Assembly: GCF_900142955.1 (NCBI RefSeq)
Contig: NZ_FRCP01000014.1
Span: forward strand, 1-64,000
Direction of reading: 5' to 3'
DNA: 64,000 nucleotides
Source of the DNA: Anaerosporobacter mobilis DSM 15930
Lineage (GTDB): Bacteria; Bacillota; Clostridia; Lachnospirales; Lachnospiraceae
Shown here: positions 41,123-50,621 of the stretch, piece after piece
How the letters are laid out: every line of letters starts with the position of its first letter
How positions within the stretch are numbered: the first letter of the stretch is position 1
The notes under the pieces: model-generated
The model's input: the letters and a program-made list of their open reading frames with translations, nothing else
Told to the model about the DNA's origin: nothing
The model's database searches: none
Made by a program: the position numbers and the translations under genes

Positions 41123-41980
41123 TTAAAGTTTCGTATATACAGAGTAGCTAGTACTCTTCTCAAACCCGATTTTTATAGCAGTAGAGGCAGAACCTTGATT
41201 CGTTGCATCACAACCCCAATCAGGAAGCATACCTTTTTCCAATACATATCTAACCATTCTTGCAGCACATAATGTAGCAAAGCCCATACGGCGGTAATCG
41301 GGTTGCGTTTCAATACCAATGTCTATTTTTCCATCACCAATACCTGAGCTAAAAGAAGTGCTAACGATACGATTTTTTGTTACATCATATATACCAAAAC
41401 CTTTACCAAATTTAAAAAAATCGTTATCATTATCCCAAGAATAACTAGGGATTACTCTTCCGGATACTCTTACGAGATGATCAGATTGGATTTCGAAGTA
41501 AGAAAATCCCTCAGGTAGAACGGTTCTGTTATTCTCGAGAATACTCTTTTGATAGGAATTCTGGTTGAAAATAAAGGAAAAACGTTCACGTTTTTGAATA
41601 TCAGGATTTCTTTCATGGAAGGAATCTAATACAGTAATCCAGTTATGAGCCTCCTTAGAAACAATCAAATAAAAGCTTCTTTGATCTGGTTCGAATGTAC
41701 GGTCTAGGAGAGAATATAAACTCTCAATAAACTTTGAATCTTTTGTTTGTCCAGTTACATAAACAATACCACAATAATGCCAAAAGATTGCGGCTTGTGG
41801 AGCGGTCGTATCGTCTACGAAGATACGACCAGTTTGAATACCATCAAGAATTGAGGCAGGGTAGGAAGTTTCGCAAGTGATTTCTGAAGACAAATATACT
41901 AATTGTTGATAAAGCGGACTTTTTTTGAATGTATCACATAAAGTACAGTCTTTTAGTCCTGATAGATTAATTTTTTTCAT
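41123..41980 (-). CDS. GNAT acetyltransferase, PF12746-like
   Basis: The 285-residue protein resembles the GNAT at 4342 in plan: an N-terminal helical part, an oxidoreductase-free middle and a C-terminal GNAT domain with GIETQPDYRRMGFATLCAAR (acetyl-CoA loop R-R-M-G-F-A) and TNQGSASTAIKIGFEKS. The substrate is unknown. Its only good ribosome site (GGAGG at 42010-42006) is far from the ATG, but a small hairpin in between (41987-42002) could bring it close. It is divergent from the MocR-type regulator at 42155 and is probably regulated by it. Confidence 0.75.
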   Translation of the reverse strand: MKKINLSGLKDCTLCDTFKKSPLYQQLVYLSSEITCETSYPASILDGIQTGRIFVDDTTAPQAAIFWHYCGIVYVTGQTKDSKFIESLYSLLDRTFEPDQRSFYLIVSKEAHNWITVLDSFHERNPDIQKRERFSFIFNQNSYQKSILENNRTVLPEGFSYFEIQSDHLVRVSGRVIPSYSWDNDNDFFKFGKGFGIYDVTKNRIVSTSFSSGIGDGKIDIGIETQPDYRRMGFATLCAARMVRYVLEKGMLPDWGCDATNQGSASTAIKIGFEKSTSYSVYTKL

Positions 41981-42154
41981 TGTAAGGGAGTATTATAACT
42001 CCGCACCTCCTTTTTGGTTATGTTATAACTTCTCTAGGAAGTTTATTAGTTTTGGTATAGTCCATTGTAAAATTATTACGATAGGGTTACAATAAGAATA
42101 ATTGTAAACTGTACCCATACAATAAGAACGCTATGTATTGAGGAGGGGATTCGA

Positions 42155-43510
42155 ATTAAGAAATATGAGGAAATAATAACGTATATTCATGAAAACTATC
42201 TATCGCAAGGTAAGTATGTGGAAAGAAAATTACCCTCGATTCGTCAGTTGGCTCTTGAATTACAATGTAGTAGAAACAGTGTGATTCGTGCCTATATGGA
42301 GTTGGAGCAACAACATAAGATTTACTCGATTCCCCAAAGTGGATATTATATTATGCAGGAAGGAATATGTAAAGTTAGAGTAGAAGAATGTATTGATTTG
42401 ATAAGTTCAAATACTGATAAAAGAGCTTTGCCTTATCGAGAATTTGCACACTGTATGAATCGCGCAGTAGAAAAGTACAAGGAAGAATTGTTTCAGTATC
42501 CGAATCCACAAGGATTTCCTTCTTTGTGTAATACTTTAGTTTCTGTGTTGAGAAACCGACAAGTATATGTTAAGAAAGAACAAATCTGTATAACCAATGG
42601 CGTGCAACAAGCAATTGACATATTGTTTGGGATGAGATTAGACAGTAAGAAAGATACGATTGTATTAGAGATGCCAGGGTATCCATTGGCAACAGAAGTT
42701 GCAAGTAGGAATGCTTGGAAGATTCGGTATGTTCGAAGAGATGATGAAGGAATTGATATGGAACGCTTGGAATCGTATTTTAAGGAGGGGAATGTAAGTT
42801 ACTTCTACCTTATGCCTAGATTTCAAAATCCTATGGGTTGCTGCCTAGCAGACAGGCAGAAAAAACAGATTATAGAGTTAGCAGTAAAATATGAAGTTTA
42901 CATAATTGAAGATGATTATCTGGCAGAACTCGATATCGTACAGGAGCGACTACCGCTGCATTATTATGATATCGATGAACGAGTAATCTATCTGGCTGGT
43001 TTTTCAAAAAGTTTTATGCCAGGCCTTCGAATAGGAGCGGTGTGTTTGCCAAGGGTAATACTAGATCAATTTATGTCTTACAAATATCCAAGTGATCTAG
43101 GAACTTCAACATATTTACAAGGCACACTTGAGATGTTTCTAATTAATGGTATGTATGAAAGGCATTGTAATAAGATTAGGGAAATCTACAGTGAGAAGAT
43201 GCAAATATGTAGACTGTATTATGAACGATATAGGGATAGAATGCATGCAAGGCTTAAGGTACCTGAATCGGGATATTATCTATGGATAACATCTTGGAAA
43301 GCTATTAATAAGTATCAAGTTACTTGGTTAGTAGATGAGCTGAAAAAACAAGGGATATTAGTATTGAATGGGGAAAAGTTTTATCCGGAGAAGGTTGATG
43401 TTTCAGCAATTCGAATCTGTATCTCTAATTGCACAATAGAACAGATGAAAATGGCACTAGAGCTGATATTTGAAACTATCATTGAATTAGAAGAAAAAGT
43501 ATTAAACTAA
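42155..43510 (+). CDS. MocR-type regulator (GntR HTH fused to aminotransferase fold)
   Basis: The 451-residue protein has a GntR winged helix (about 1-75; KLPSIRQLALELQCSRNSVI) and a class I aminotransferase-like domain with a PLP lysine in AGFSKSFMPGLRIGA. MocR proteins sense PLP with an amino compound. The domain begins with KKYEEIITYIHENYLSQGKY, encoded upstream of the first ordinary start (GTG 42218), and the only codon at correct distance (8 bases) from AGGAGG 42141-42146 is ATT 42155. I therefore infer a rare AUU start. It is divergent from the GNAT gene at 41980. Confidence 0.8.
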   Translation: MKKYEEIITYIHENYLSQGKYVERKLPSIRQLALELQCSRNSVIRAYMELEQQHKIYSIPQSGYYIMQEGICKVRVEECIDLISSNTDKRALPYREFAHCMNRAVEKYKEELFQYPNPQGFPSLCNTLVSVLRNRQVYVKKEQICITNGVQQAIDILFGMRLDSKKDTIVLEMPGYPLATEVASRNAWKIRYVRRDDEGIDMERLESYFKEGNVSYFYLMPRFQNPMGCCLADRQKKQIIELAVKYEVYIIEDDYLAELDIVQERLPLHYYDIDERVIYLAGFSKSFMPGLRIGAVCLPRVILDQFMSYKYPSDLGTSTYLQGTLEMFLINGMYERHCNKIREIYSEKMQICRLYYERYRDRMHARLKVPESGYYLWITSWKAINKYQVTWLVDELKKQGILVLNGEKFYPEKVDVSAIRICISNCTIEQMKMALELIFETIIELEEKVLN

Positions 43511-43660
43511 AGAAAGTAGTGGAGTGGAAATAGAACATAAATAAAGATTGTGAGATTTCCAAATTTGTATTATACTAGATATGCGTTATAATAAATACTA
43601 TATGTAAGTAATGATTATATGATAAAAAGAATTTTATAGAATTGCAAAGGAGATGTTAAT

Positions 43661-45454
43661 ATGAAGGGAACAGTAGTTTCATCGTGGGTTGAATCAAGCC
43701 GAATACTATTTGGAAATGAAGTAGTGAATGATGCGTTGAAGACTTTTGGGTTTTCTAGTACATATATCTTTTCACCACTGGAAGATGTAGAAGACAAGCT
43801 AGCAATAGGAATCGTTGAGCATATCGGTAATTCCGTTGGTAAGAACAAAGATGAAATGTGGTTTATAATGGGAGAAGAGAATGTCAAAACATTTAGTAAA
43901 CTTTACCCAGGATTCTTCCGTCATGATTCCGCTTATCAGTTTTTAAAATCTATGAATGATGTGCATGTCATTGTTATGAAGCGTTTTAGAGGTGCCAAAC
44001 CACCAATACTTGATGTTACACCGTTATCGTCAAATGAAATCTATTTTACTTATCGATCTAAAAGAGGAATGGGAAGTTACTTAAAAGGTTTAATTAGTGG
44101 GGTATCGCATTATTTCAAGGAAAAGATTGAAGTAGAAGAAGTATCTAAATCTAATGAGGAGATAAAACTTAAACTTCAGTTTGAGTCTGAAATTCAGAAC
44201 GTTAAGAAATATTTCTTAAATAATTTATTTTCCTTTGGTATATTTAAGTCAACAACAATTAAAACGGCAATTATGAATTTAATTTTGGTTGGACTTGCAG
44301 GGTTTGCGTTATTTCAAAGTCCTGTCAAAGCCTTATTAACTGGTGCATTCGCATTCGTTTCTTCTTTAATATCGGCCTCTATCTTTAATAGACCTAGAAA
44401 ACTAATATTTAAGGAACTTGAGAAATTAAGTGATAGGAATTTTATTGAATCGACTATAGTTAAATCAAGTGATGAATATGAGTCTTACATGGTAGAAATT
44501 AATAAGTTAAAGCAAAACATACAAAAAGATTTCATAGGATTCAATTCGATTGTAGATGAGATGTATACGTTCAATCAGTCTGTATCAGATATATCGAAGA
44601 CTATGCAAGATACGTCTAATGATATTGCTGAAGTTTTAGAACAAGTTGCTACAGCGGCTATCAATCAGGCAAGTGACACAGAAAATGCAGTTACGATATT
44701 AAATGATAGTATCTCAAGTATTAGTCAGATCTCCGATAAGAGTGAGGATAACAAAGGGCATATCGAGAATGCAGTAGTGGATATAGAGACAAGTTTCACT
44801 AAGGTAGAACGTACTGCAACGGAAATCAACCACGTACTAGACAAATTCAATAGTATTAAGAATAGTGGATTTACTTTACAGGAAAATGCGAAAGATATTA
44901 CTAGTATCGTTACAATCGTATCTAGTATTGCAAATCAGACGAATCTGTTAGCATTAAATGCTTCTATCGAAGCAGCAAGAGCTGGAGATGCAGGAAAAGG
45001 ATTTGCAGTTGTTGCTGAGGAAGTTAGAAAACTTTCAGAGGAAACGAATACAGCAGTTAGTCAAATCAATGGAAGCTTAACTGGATTATTAGTAAGTATT
45101 GATGAGATTGTTAAGAATATTGATGTTCAATATGGTGTTTTGGAAGGAGAAAATTCAAAACTTTCCGAAGCAGTTGTAACAACCAATAAGTCGAATCAAC
45201 ATCTTAAAGTAGTATCCGAAGAGATGGTACAAACATCAAGACGTTTGAAGAATGAAGCTCAAAATATTTCTTCTTTATTTGCGAATATTGAGAATTTGGC
45301 GGCTATTGCAGAAGAGAATTCGGCTTCCACACAGGAAGCAAATAGTAATGTTTCAATCTATGTAGAACAAATCAAAGATCTTACAAATCTTATTGAAGTG
45401 TTTGAGAATATGATTGTAAACTTTAAAGATGATTTGATTAAATATCAATTATAA
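43661..45454 (+). CDS. H-NOX heme-sensor chemoreceptor
   Basis: The 597-residue protein starts with a heme H-NOX domain (1-185). It has the proximal His102 (NDVHVIV), Pro115, and the YxSxR motif (Tyr131, Ser133, Arg135) that grips heme propionates. Trp9, Asn74 and Tyr140 match the distal residues that stabilise bound O2 in the Caldanaerobacter tengcongensis H-NOX chemoreceptor. Two membrane helices (about 210-245), then a linker and a methyl-accepting signalling domain (VSSIANQTNLLALNASIEAA) follow. It would report O2 or NO to CheA. AAAGGAG lies upstream of the ATG. It appears as a single-gene unit. Confidence 0.92.
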   Translation: MKGTVVSSWVESSRILFGNEVVNDALKTFGFSSTYIFSPLEDVEDKLAIGIVEHIGNSVGKNKDEMWFIMGEENVKTFSKLYPGFFRHDSAYQFLKSMNDVHVIVMKRFRGAKPPILDVTPLSSNEIYFTYRSKRGMGSYLKGLISGVSHYFKEKIEVEEVSKSNEEIKLKLQFESEIQNVKKYFLNNLFSFGIFKSTTIKTAIMNLILVGLAGFALFQSPVKALLTGAFAFVSSLISASIFNRPRKLIFKELEKLSDRNFIESTIVKSSDEYESYMVEINKLKQNIQKDFIGFNSIVDEMYTFNQSVSDISKTMQDTSNDIAEVLEQVATAAINQASDTENAVTILNDSISSISQISDKSEDNKGHIENAVVDIETSFTKVERTATEINHVLDKFNSIKNSGFTLQENAKDITSIVTIVSSIANQTNLLALNASIEAARAGDAGKGFAVVAEEVRKLSEETNTAVSQINGSLTGLLVSIDEIVKNIDVQYGVLEGENSKLSEAVVTTNKSNQHLKVVSEEMVQTSRRLKNEAQNISSLFANIENLAAIAEENSASTQEANSNVSIYVEQIKDLTNLIEVFENMIVNFKDDLIKYQL

Positions 45455-45550
45455 AAAGCAATTATAAAGCATTTAATAAAAATAATAATTAAAACTATGA
45501 ATCTACAAAAACAACTATAAATATACCTTAAATTATTAAAGAGTAAATAA

Positions 45551-45594
45551 AATAATCCATAAGATAGGGAGTGTTTCCTGTCTTATGGATTATT
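45551..45594 (+). terminator. Bidirectional terminator
   Basis: The arms 45551-45568 and 45577-45594 pair over 18 positions with one wobble, with A-rich and T-rich flanks on both sides. It lies between the chemoreceptor (+) and the RpiR-type gene (-) and can serve both. Confidence 0.9.
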
Positions 45595-45610
45595 TTGTTT
45601 TGAGGATCAT

Positions 45611-46471
45611 CTATAATTGTTTTCTGGCTAAGGCTTCTGAGGTTGTTTCTCGATTCTGGCTCGTGTGAATGAGATCCATGCGGCAGAATTCGTTAAACAA
45701 TACGTCGATTATGAAAAGTTGTGCCATGCGTACTGCGATGCTACCAGAATTTAAAGGGTTTTCCTGACTGCCACAAAGAAGAACAATATTGGAGTAGGAG
45801 GCAGCGGGACATTTTGGATAGTGGGTAACTAAGATAATGATAGCACCTCGTTCTTTTGCCTTTGACAAGATATCGATTACATCGGTTGTTGCTCCCGAGT
45901 AAGAGAAAAACAAGATGACATCATTTGGCGTACATAAACTAGAAGCAATTACTTGCATATGGCTATCTTCAATGTAGCGAAAATGAGAAGTAGCAGTGAT
46001 GAATCTTGACCATGCTTCCTTGGCGATTATCCCGCCACCACCTTGTCCAAAACAGTAGACATTGTGGGCGTTATGAAAGTATTTCACGGTTTGAGTGATT
46101 GTTTCTGGATTAATTAAATCCAAGGATTGTTTCATAGCACTTATGTCTGTACTATACAGTTTATTTGCCATCTCGATAATACTGTCTTCAATTGTAACGG
46201 TATTATCACTTGTTTGGTTTGATGATGAAGCCGCGGGATCTGTATTCTTTGCAAGTGCTAGTTTGAAGGCACTGTAACTTTGGTATCCTAGAGTTTTGCA
46301 AAATCTAGAAATAGTAGCATCAGCCACAGAGCATTCATCGGCAAGAGAAGTGATGGACATATATTGAGCATCTATATGGTTACTCAAGATAAAATCAGCA
46401 ATCTTTTTTTCGGATTTCGTTAGATTAGAATAGATATCTTTTATGTATTGAATTACGTTCGCCTCTTTCAT
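45611..46471 (-). CDS. RpiR-family regulator with SIS domain, probable sialic-acid regulator
   Basis: The 286-residue protein has an N-terminal HTH_6 domain (about 1-77; YSNLTKSEKKIADFIL, SVADATISRFCKTLGY) and a sugar-isomerase (SIS) domain (about 125-255; CFGQGGGGIIAKEA, DVILFFSYSGATTDVID) that binds phosphosugars. It is divergent from the ABC/nan operon beginning at 46969. RpiR-type NanR proteins control sialic-acid genes in several bacteria with ManNAc-6P or GlcNAc-6P-type effectors. GGGAGG precedes the ATG on the reverse strand. Confidence 0.88.
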   Translation of the reverse strand: MKEANVIQYIKDIYSNLTKSEKKIADFILSNHIDAQYMSITSLADECSVADATISRFCKTLGYQSYSAFKLALAKNTDPAASSSNQTSDNTVTIEDSIIEMANKLYSTDISAMKQSLDLINPETITQTVKYFHNAHNVYCFGQGGGGIIAKEAWSRFITATSHFRYIEDSHMQVIASSLCTPNDVILFFSYSGATTDVIDILSKAKERGAIIILVTHYPKCPAASYSNIVLLCGSQENPLNSGSIAVRMAQLFIIDVLFNEFCRMDLIHTSQNRETTSEALARKQL

Positions 46472-46968
46472 AAGGATCCTCCCTGTCTTATAAAATCTTC
46501 TTTAATCTTATTCTAACACATAATGTCAAAAATGAAAATGTAAAAAAATTTCAAAATTTTTCAAAACTAATTAATAGTAATAATTAAAACTAATAGTTTA
46601 AAATTTGATAAAAAAGATTTAGTTTTTTAGTTTAATACATGTATTTTTACTATAACATGTAATGCTTAGTTAGAAAAGAAAAAAATTTTCAATATCTACT
46701 TCATAAAATGAAGTTAAAAATAACATCTACTTAATTATACGATAAAAATTTTATTGATAAATTTAAAAATATATTGCTAAATAACTATAAAATGGTGGTG
46801 TTAGCTTACAAAAATAATAAAATAATCCAAAATACTTAATTTAAAAATGAAAATATTATAAAAAATACACAAATTACATATTGAAAATAATTTCGAAAAG
46901 TGTTATGATGTGATAGAAGATAACACATAAACAATTTAAATTAGGAATGCTTAAACGGAGGTAAGATT
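46472..46968 (+). promoter_or_regulatory. Regulatory region of the sialic-acid operon
   Basis: This 497 bp spacer is extremely A/T-rich and has no gene. A promoter TTGAAA (46881-46886)/TATGAT (46904-46909), spacer 17, faces the operon. Three GAAA-(A/T)n-TTTC palindrome-like sites of the RpiR type occur: 46533-46553, 46678-46690 (GAAAAAAATTTTC) and 46883-46894 (GAAAATAATTTC), the last overlapping the -35. They are candidate operators for the divergent regulator. Confidence 0.55.
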
Positions 46969-48621
46969 ATGAAAAAAACAATTAAGAAACTCTTGGCATT
47001 AGGATTGTGTTTGGTAATGTCAGTAGGTTTACTTGCAGGCTGTTCTGGGGGAAACGGTGGTAATACCACTGAAAAAGAAGGAAGCAATGAAAAGGCTAGT
47101 ACAGAAAGTGGTTCATCAGACACTGCTTCATCAGATGATACACAACAAAGTTCCGCAGATAGTGGTACATTAAAGCTTGCAGTTACAACAGGAGATGGTT
47201 CAACCACAGATGATAAGATTCCAACTCCTTGGTACAACAGAATATTTTCAACAAATTTAATGTTTCGTAGTTTGTTTACAACAGATAGTACCCTAACAGA
47301 AGTAAATCCAGATTTAGCTGAAGGTTACGAAGTATCTAGTGACGCACTTACATATACAATTACATTAAAAGAAGGTTTGAAATGGAGTGATGGGGAAGCA
47401 CTAACTGCTGATGATGTTATCTTTTCAATAAATACAGCACTTAAAACAGCAACAATTAATTCTATATACACAGCTGCATTTAGTAAAATAAGTGAATTAA
47501 CTGCAGATGGTAATGTTATTACTGTAAAATTAACCACTCCATATTCCGATATAATGAAGGTTCTTACACAGTTTGCAATTTTACCAAAACATTCGCTTGA
47601 AAACGTGGATCCTCTAAAACTTGATTCCGATGTATTTTGGCAAAATCCTGTTACTTCTGGTATGTATGCCTTAGATGAATTAAAAGTAGGTAATTACTTT
47701 ACTCTTAAATTGAATGAGTTCTATGAAGGAACTGCTCCTAAGATTACAAAAGTAATCAACTATTTTGTGTCTGACTATATAACAGCAGCACAAGCTGGTA
47801 ACACCGATTACATGTATGCCAATGCAGCAGATCAAGTTGAACTTATGAAAGTTTTAGATAATTACAAATCTCATGAAGTTGGTGTATTATTCTATAAATA
47901 CTTCATCTTCAATATGAAAGGTGTAGATGGTAAAGAGAATGAAGCAATGCAAAATGTTGCAGTAAGAAAGGCAATCATGAAAGCAATTGACCGTGTATCC
48001 CTTTCTGCATTATATCCCAATGCTACTGTATTAAACTCAGGTGTACCAAATAATTATGAAGCTTATAATGGTTTTGAATATACATTTGATGCGGAAGAAG
48101 CAAAGAAAGAAATTATAGAATCAGGTTATGATGTGAGCAGAAAAATAAAGATTTGTTACTACAACAACGATCAAACATCAATCGATTTAATTAACATGAT
48201 CGTTTATTATCTAGAACAAGCTGGTCTTACAGTAGAAGCTACATTATCTAACGATGGTACAACAGATTTATTCACAACTCGTGATTATGATATCGGTTTT
48301 AAAGGAAAAGCAGCGTTCTCTTTAAACGAATGGTATACAGAATATATTAGTAGTGATGCATTATTCGCGAATATCTTTGGTGGAGATACTGCATTCGATT
48401 CATTAATTGATGAATTAACTTCTGCAACAGATCAAAATGCAACAAATGAAGCATTAAAGAAATTACAAGAGTTAGAACAAGAAAAAGCTTATAAAGTACC
48501 ACTATTTACAGTTGGTACGTATGTGTTTACAAACTCTAGAGTAACCATTCCAGATGGAGTTACTTTCTGTAACCCACTATATAGTTGTGATATCAACTTT
48601 ACTAACTGGGAAGTTAAGTAG
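46969..48621 (+). CDS. ABC transporter family-5 substrate-binding lipoprotein
   Basis: The 550-residue protein has a lipoprotein signal (SVGLLAGCSGG), a Ser/Thr-rich acidic linker and a DppA/OppA-type binding fold (TYTITLKEGLKWSDGEALTA is the family signature). Peptides are the usual ligands, but some members carry sugars. The operon encodes sialic-acid catabolism, and Haemophilus ducreyi imports sialic acid with a related SatABCD system, so sialic acid or a sialoside is the likely cargo. GGAGG precedes the ATG. An intercistronic hairpin follows. Confidence 0.85.
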   Translation: MKKTIKKLLALGLCLVMSVGLLAGCSGGNGGNTTEKEGSNEKASTESGSSDTASSDDTQQSSADSGTLKLAVTTGDGSTTDDKIPTPWYNRIFSTNLMFRSLFTTDSTLTEVNPDLAEGYEVSSDALTYTITLKEGLKWSDGEALTADDVIFSINTALKTATINSIYTAAFSKISELTADGNVITVKLTTPYSDIMKVLTQFAILPKHSLENVDPLKLDSDVFWQNPVTSGMYALDELKVGNYFTLKLNEFYEGTAPKITKVINYFVSDYITAAQAGNTDYMYANAADQVELMKVLDNYKSHEVGVLFYKYFIFNMKGVDGKENEAMQNVAVRKAIMKAIDRVSLSALYPNATVLNSGVPNNYEAYNGFEYTFDAEEAKKEIIESGYDVSRKIKICYYNNDQTSIDLINMIVYYLEQAGLTVEATLSNDGTTDLFTTRDYDIGFKGKAAFSLNEWYTEYISSDALFANIFGGDTAFDSLIDELTSATDQNATNEALKKLQELEQEKAYKVPLFTVGTYVFTNSRVTIPDGVTFCNPLYSCDINFTNWEVK

Positions 48622-48655
48622 TTTGTGGAGTTTCAAATAATATTAGATTAATTGA

Positions 48656-48710
48656 AATCGGATTGATTGAAACGATTAATAACTTTTGATTGATGACGAT
48701 CAATCCGATT
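48656..48710 (+). other. Intercistronic hairpin between binding protein and permease genes
   Basis: AATCGGATTGATTG and CGATCAATCCGATT (48656-48669, 48697-48710) pair over 13 of 14 positions with a 27-base loop. No T-run follows. It probably protects or trims the upstream mRNA so that the binding protein is made in excess, which is common in ABC operons. Confidence 0.7.
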
Positions 48711-48732
48711 GAATTTAGATTGGAGGACTGGA

Positions 48733-49692
48733 ATGTTTAAGTACATAGTTAAAAAAATACTTATGATGATTCCAATGCTGGTACTTATTAGTATGATAGT
48801 TTTTTTTGGATTGCAGCTTACAGGAATAGACCCAATTAATTTTATGGTAAGTCCGGAAGTTTTGTCAGCCAATAAAGATAATGTAGATGCTCTTCGTGAA
48901 TCATTAGGATTGAATGATCCAGTAATTGTACAATATTTTAGATGGCTTGGAAATTGTCTAAAGGGTGACTTTGGTTATTCTTTTGACGGTGCCTCCATAT
49001 CATCAATATTAGCGGTTCGTATGCCGTATACACTAGAATTAGCAGGGTATTCATTAGTATTATCAGCAATTTTGGGAATTGGAATTGGTATCTTATCAGC
49101 AATTAGACAGAATGGAGTTATAGATTATGTTGGCCGTGTACTTGCAGTACTTGGTCAAGCAGTGCCACAATTTTTATTAGGTATCGTACTTATACAGATT
49201 TTTGCAATAAAACTCGGTTGGTTCCCCTCAGGTAATAGAGTAAGCCCAGATGCGGCTAGTCCATTCATAGATGCAGTGCAACATCTATTCTTACCAGTAT
49301 TGACACTAACAATTGGTATGGTTGCAGTTTTGATGCGTTATACAAGAAATACAATGCTAGATATATTAAATAGTGATTATATTAAAACCGCGCGAAGTAA
49401 AGGAATTCCAGAGTGGAAAGTTTACTTAAAACATGGTTTTAGAAATGCGATGAAACCAGTGCTTGTAATAGTAGTATTCCGTATTCCAATGCTGATTGGA
49501 GGATCCGTAGTAATTGAGAGTGTGTTCTCTTATCCGGGTATAGGATTAACCATGACAAATGCAATCGTGTCAGGTGATTATCCAGTGGTATTGGTTACAA
49601 CATTAATTGTGGCGGCAGTAATGCTAGTATGTTCCTTTATGATTGATGTGTTCAATGCTTTATTGGATCCACGAGTGCGTTTGTCAGAATAA
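48733..49692 (+). CDS. ABC transporter permease, DppB type
   Basis: The 319-residue protein has six membrane helices and the DppB/OppB pattern (LGLNDPVIVQYFRWLGNCLK; YIKTARSKGIPEWKVYLKHG as the ATPase-docking loop). It is the first permease of the family-5 importer. ATG 48733 follows GGAGG by 8 bases; the reading upstream of it lacks a site. The partner permease begins 20 bases after its stop. Confidence 0.9.
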   Translation: MFKYIVKKILMMIPMLVLISMIVFFGLQLTGIDPINFMVSPEVLSANKDNVDALRESLGLNDPVIVQYFRWLGNCLKGDFGYSFDGASISSILAVRMPYTLELAGYSLVLSAILGIGIGILSAIRQNGVIDYVGRVLAVLGQAVPQFLLGIVLIQIFAIKLGWFPSGNRVSPDAASPFIDAVQHLFLPVLTLTIGMVAVLMRYTRNTMLDILNSDYIKTARSKGIPEWKVYLKHGFRNAMKPVLVIVVFRIPMLIGGSVVIESVFSYPGIGLTMTNAIVSGDYPVVLVTTLIVAAVMLVCSFMIDVFNALLDPRVRLSE

Positions 49693-49712
49693 GAAAAGGA
49701 GGAATATCGCTT

Positions 49713-50609
49713 ATGAGTAGTAACGCTTTAAAGAGTGGATTACAAGCAGGAAATAAAAACGGTTCCACTTCATTATTAAAAAAGAAGCTACGTAAATTTT
49801 TAAATAATAAACTAGCGTTATTTGGTTTAGTAGTAGTTATTATTATGACGCTTGGTTGTGTTATAGGGGCAATTGCAGGAGTTGATTTTAAAACCCCTGA
49901 TATTAAGAATTTAAAAAGCGCGCCATCATCCTTGCATATTTTTGGAACAGATACGATTGGTAGAGATTTATTTAGTAGAGTGATTTACGGCGGTTGTTTT
50001 TCCATCTTCATCGGTGTGTTCTGTTCTGTAATGAGTTCGATTATTGGTACTGTTTTGGGAGCAATCTCAGGATATTTTGGTGGTAAGATTGATAAGTTTA
50101 TAATTCGTATATCTGAGATTTTTCAAGCATTTCCACAACTAGTTCTTGTTATGATGATTGTAGCTATCGTAGGTGAAAGGGGACTTAAGAACCTCTTAGT
50201 TATCTTTGTGATTACAGGCTGGATGACTACATATCGAATGGTTCGTAATGAGTTTTTAAGTGTGAAAGGCGAAACGTATGTTAAGGTGAGTGAAGCCTTT
50301 GGCATGAGTAAATCTAGAATTATGTTTGGACAAATTCTACCGAATGTAATGAGTCCGATCATTGTGTCTACTACAACAAATGTTGCCTTCTTTATTCTAC
50401 AAGAAGCAGCGCTTTCCTTTATTGGATTAGGAGTTGCAGATAGTACGCCGACTTGGGGAAATATCTTAAATGCAGCAAAATCAGTTTCAGTAGTGACAAA
50501 TCAATGGTGGATTTGGGTGTTTCCAGGTCTTGCTATTACATTATTCGTATTAGCAATCAATTTCCTAGGTGATGGTTTACGTGACGTACTTGATGCAAAA
50601 CAACAATAA
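49713..50609 (+). CDS. ABC transporter permease, DppC type
   Basis: The 298-residue protein has six membrane helices and a DppC/OppC pattern: HIFGTDTIGRDLFSRVIYGG at the start of the permease domain and YVKVSEAFGMSKSRIMFGQI as the docking loop. The N-terminal 30 residues are cytoplasmic and Lys-rich. It forms the channel with the DppB-type protein. AAAGGAGG precedes the ATG; the ATPase gene follows after 12 bases. Confidence 0.9.
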   Translation: MSSNALKSGLQAGNKNGSTSLLKKKLRKFLNNKLALFGLVVVIIMTLGCVIGAIAGVDFKTPDIKNLKSAPSSLHIFGTDTIGRDLFSRVIYGGCFSIFIGVFCSVMSSIIGTVLGAISGYFGGKIDKFIIRISEIFQAFPQLVLVMMIVAIVGERGLKNLLVIFVITGWMTTYRMVRNEFLSVKGETYVKVSEAFGMSKSRIMFGQILPNVMSPIIVSTTTNVAFFILQEAALSFIGLGVADSTPTWGNILNAAKSVSVVTNQWWIWVFPGLAITLFVLAINFLGDGLRDVLDAKQQ

Positions 50610-50621
50610 GGAGGCAAAGGG

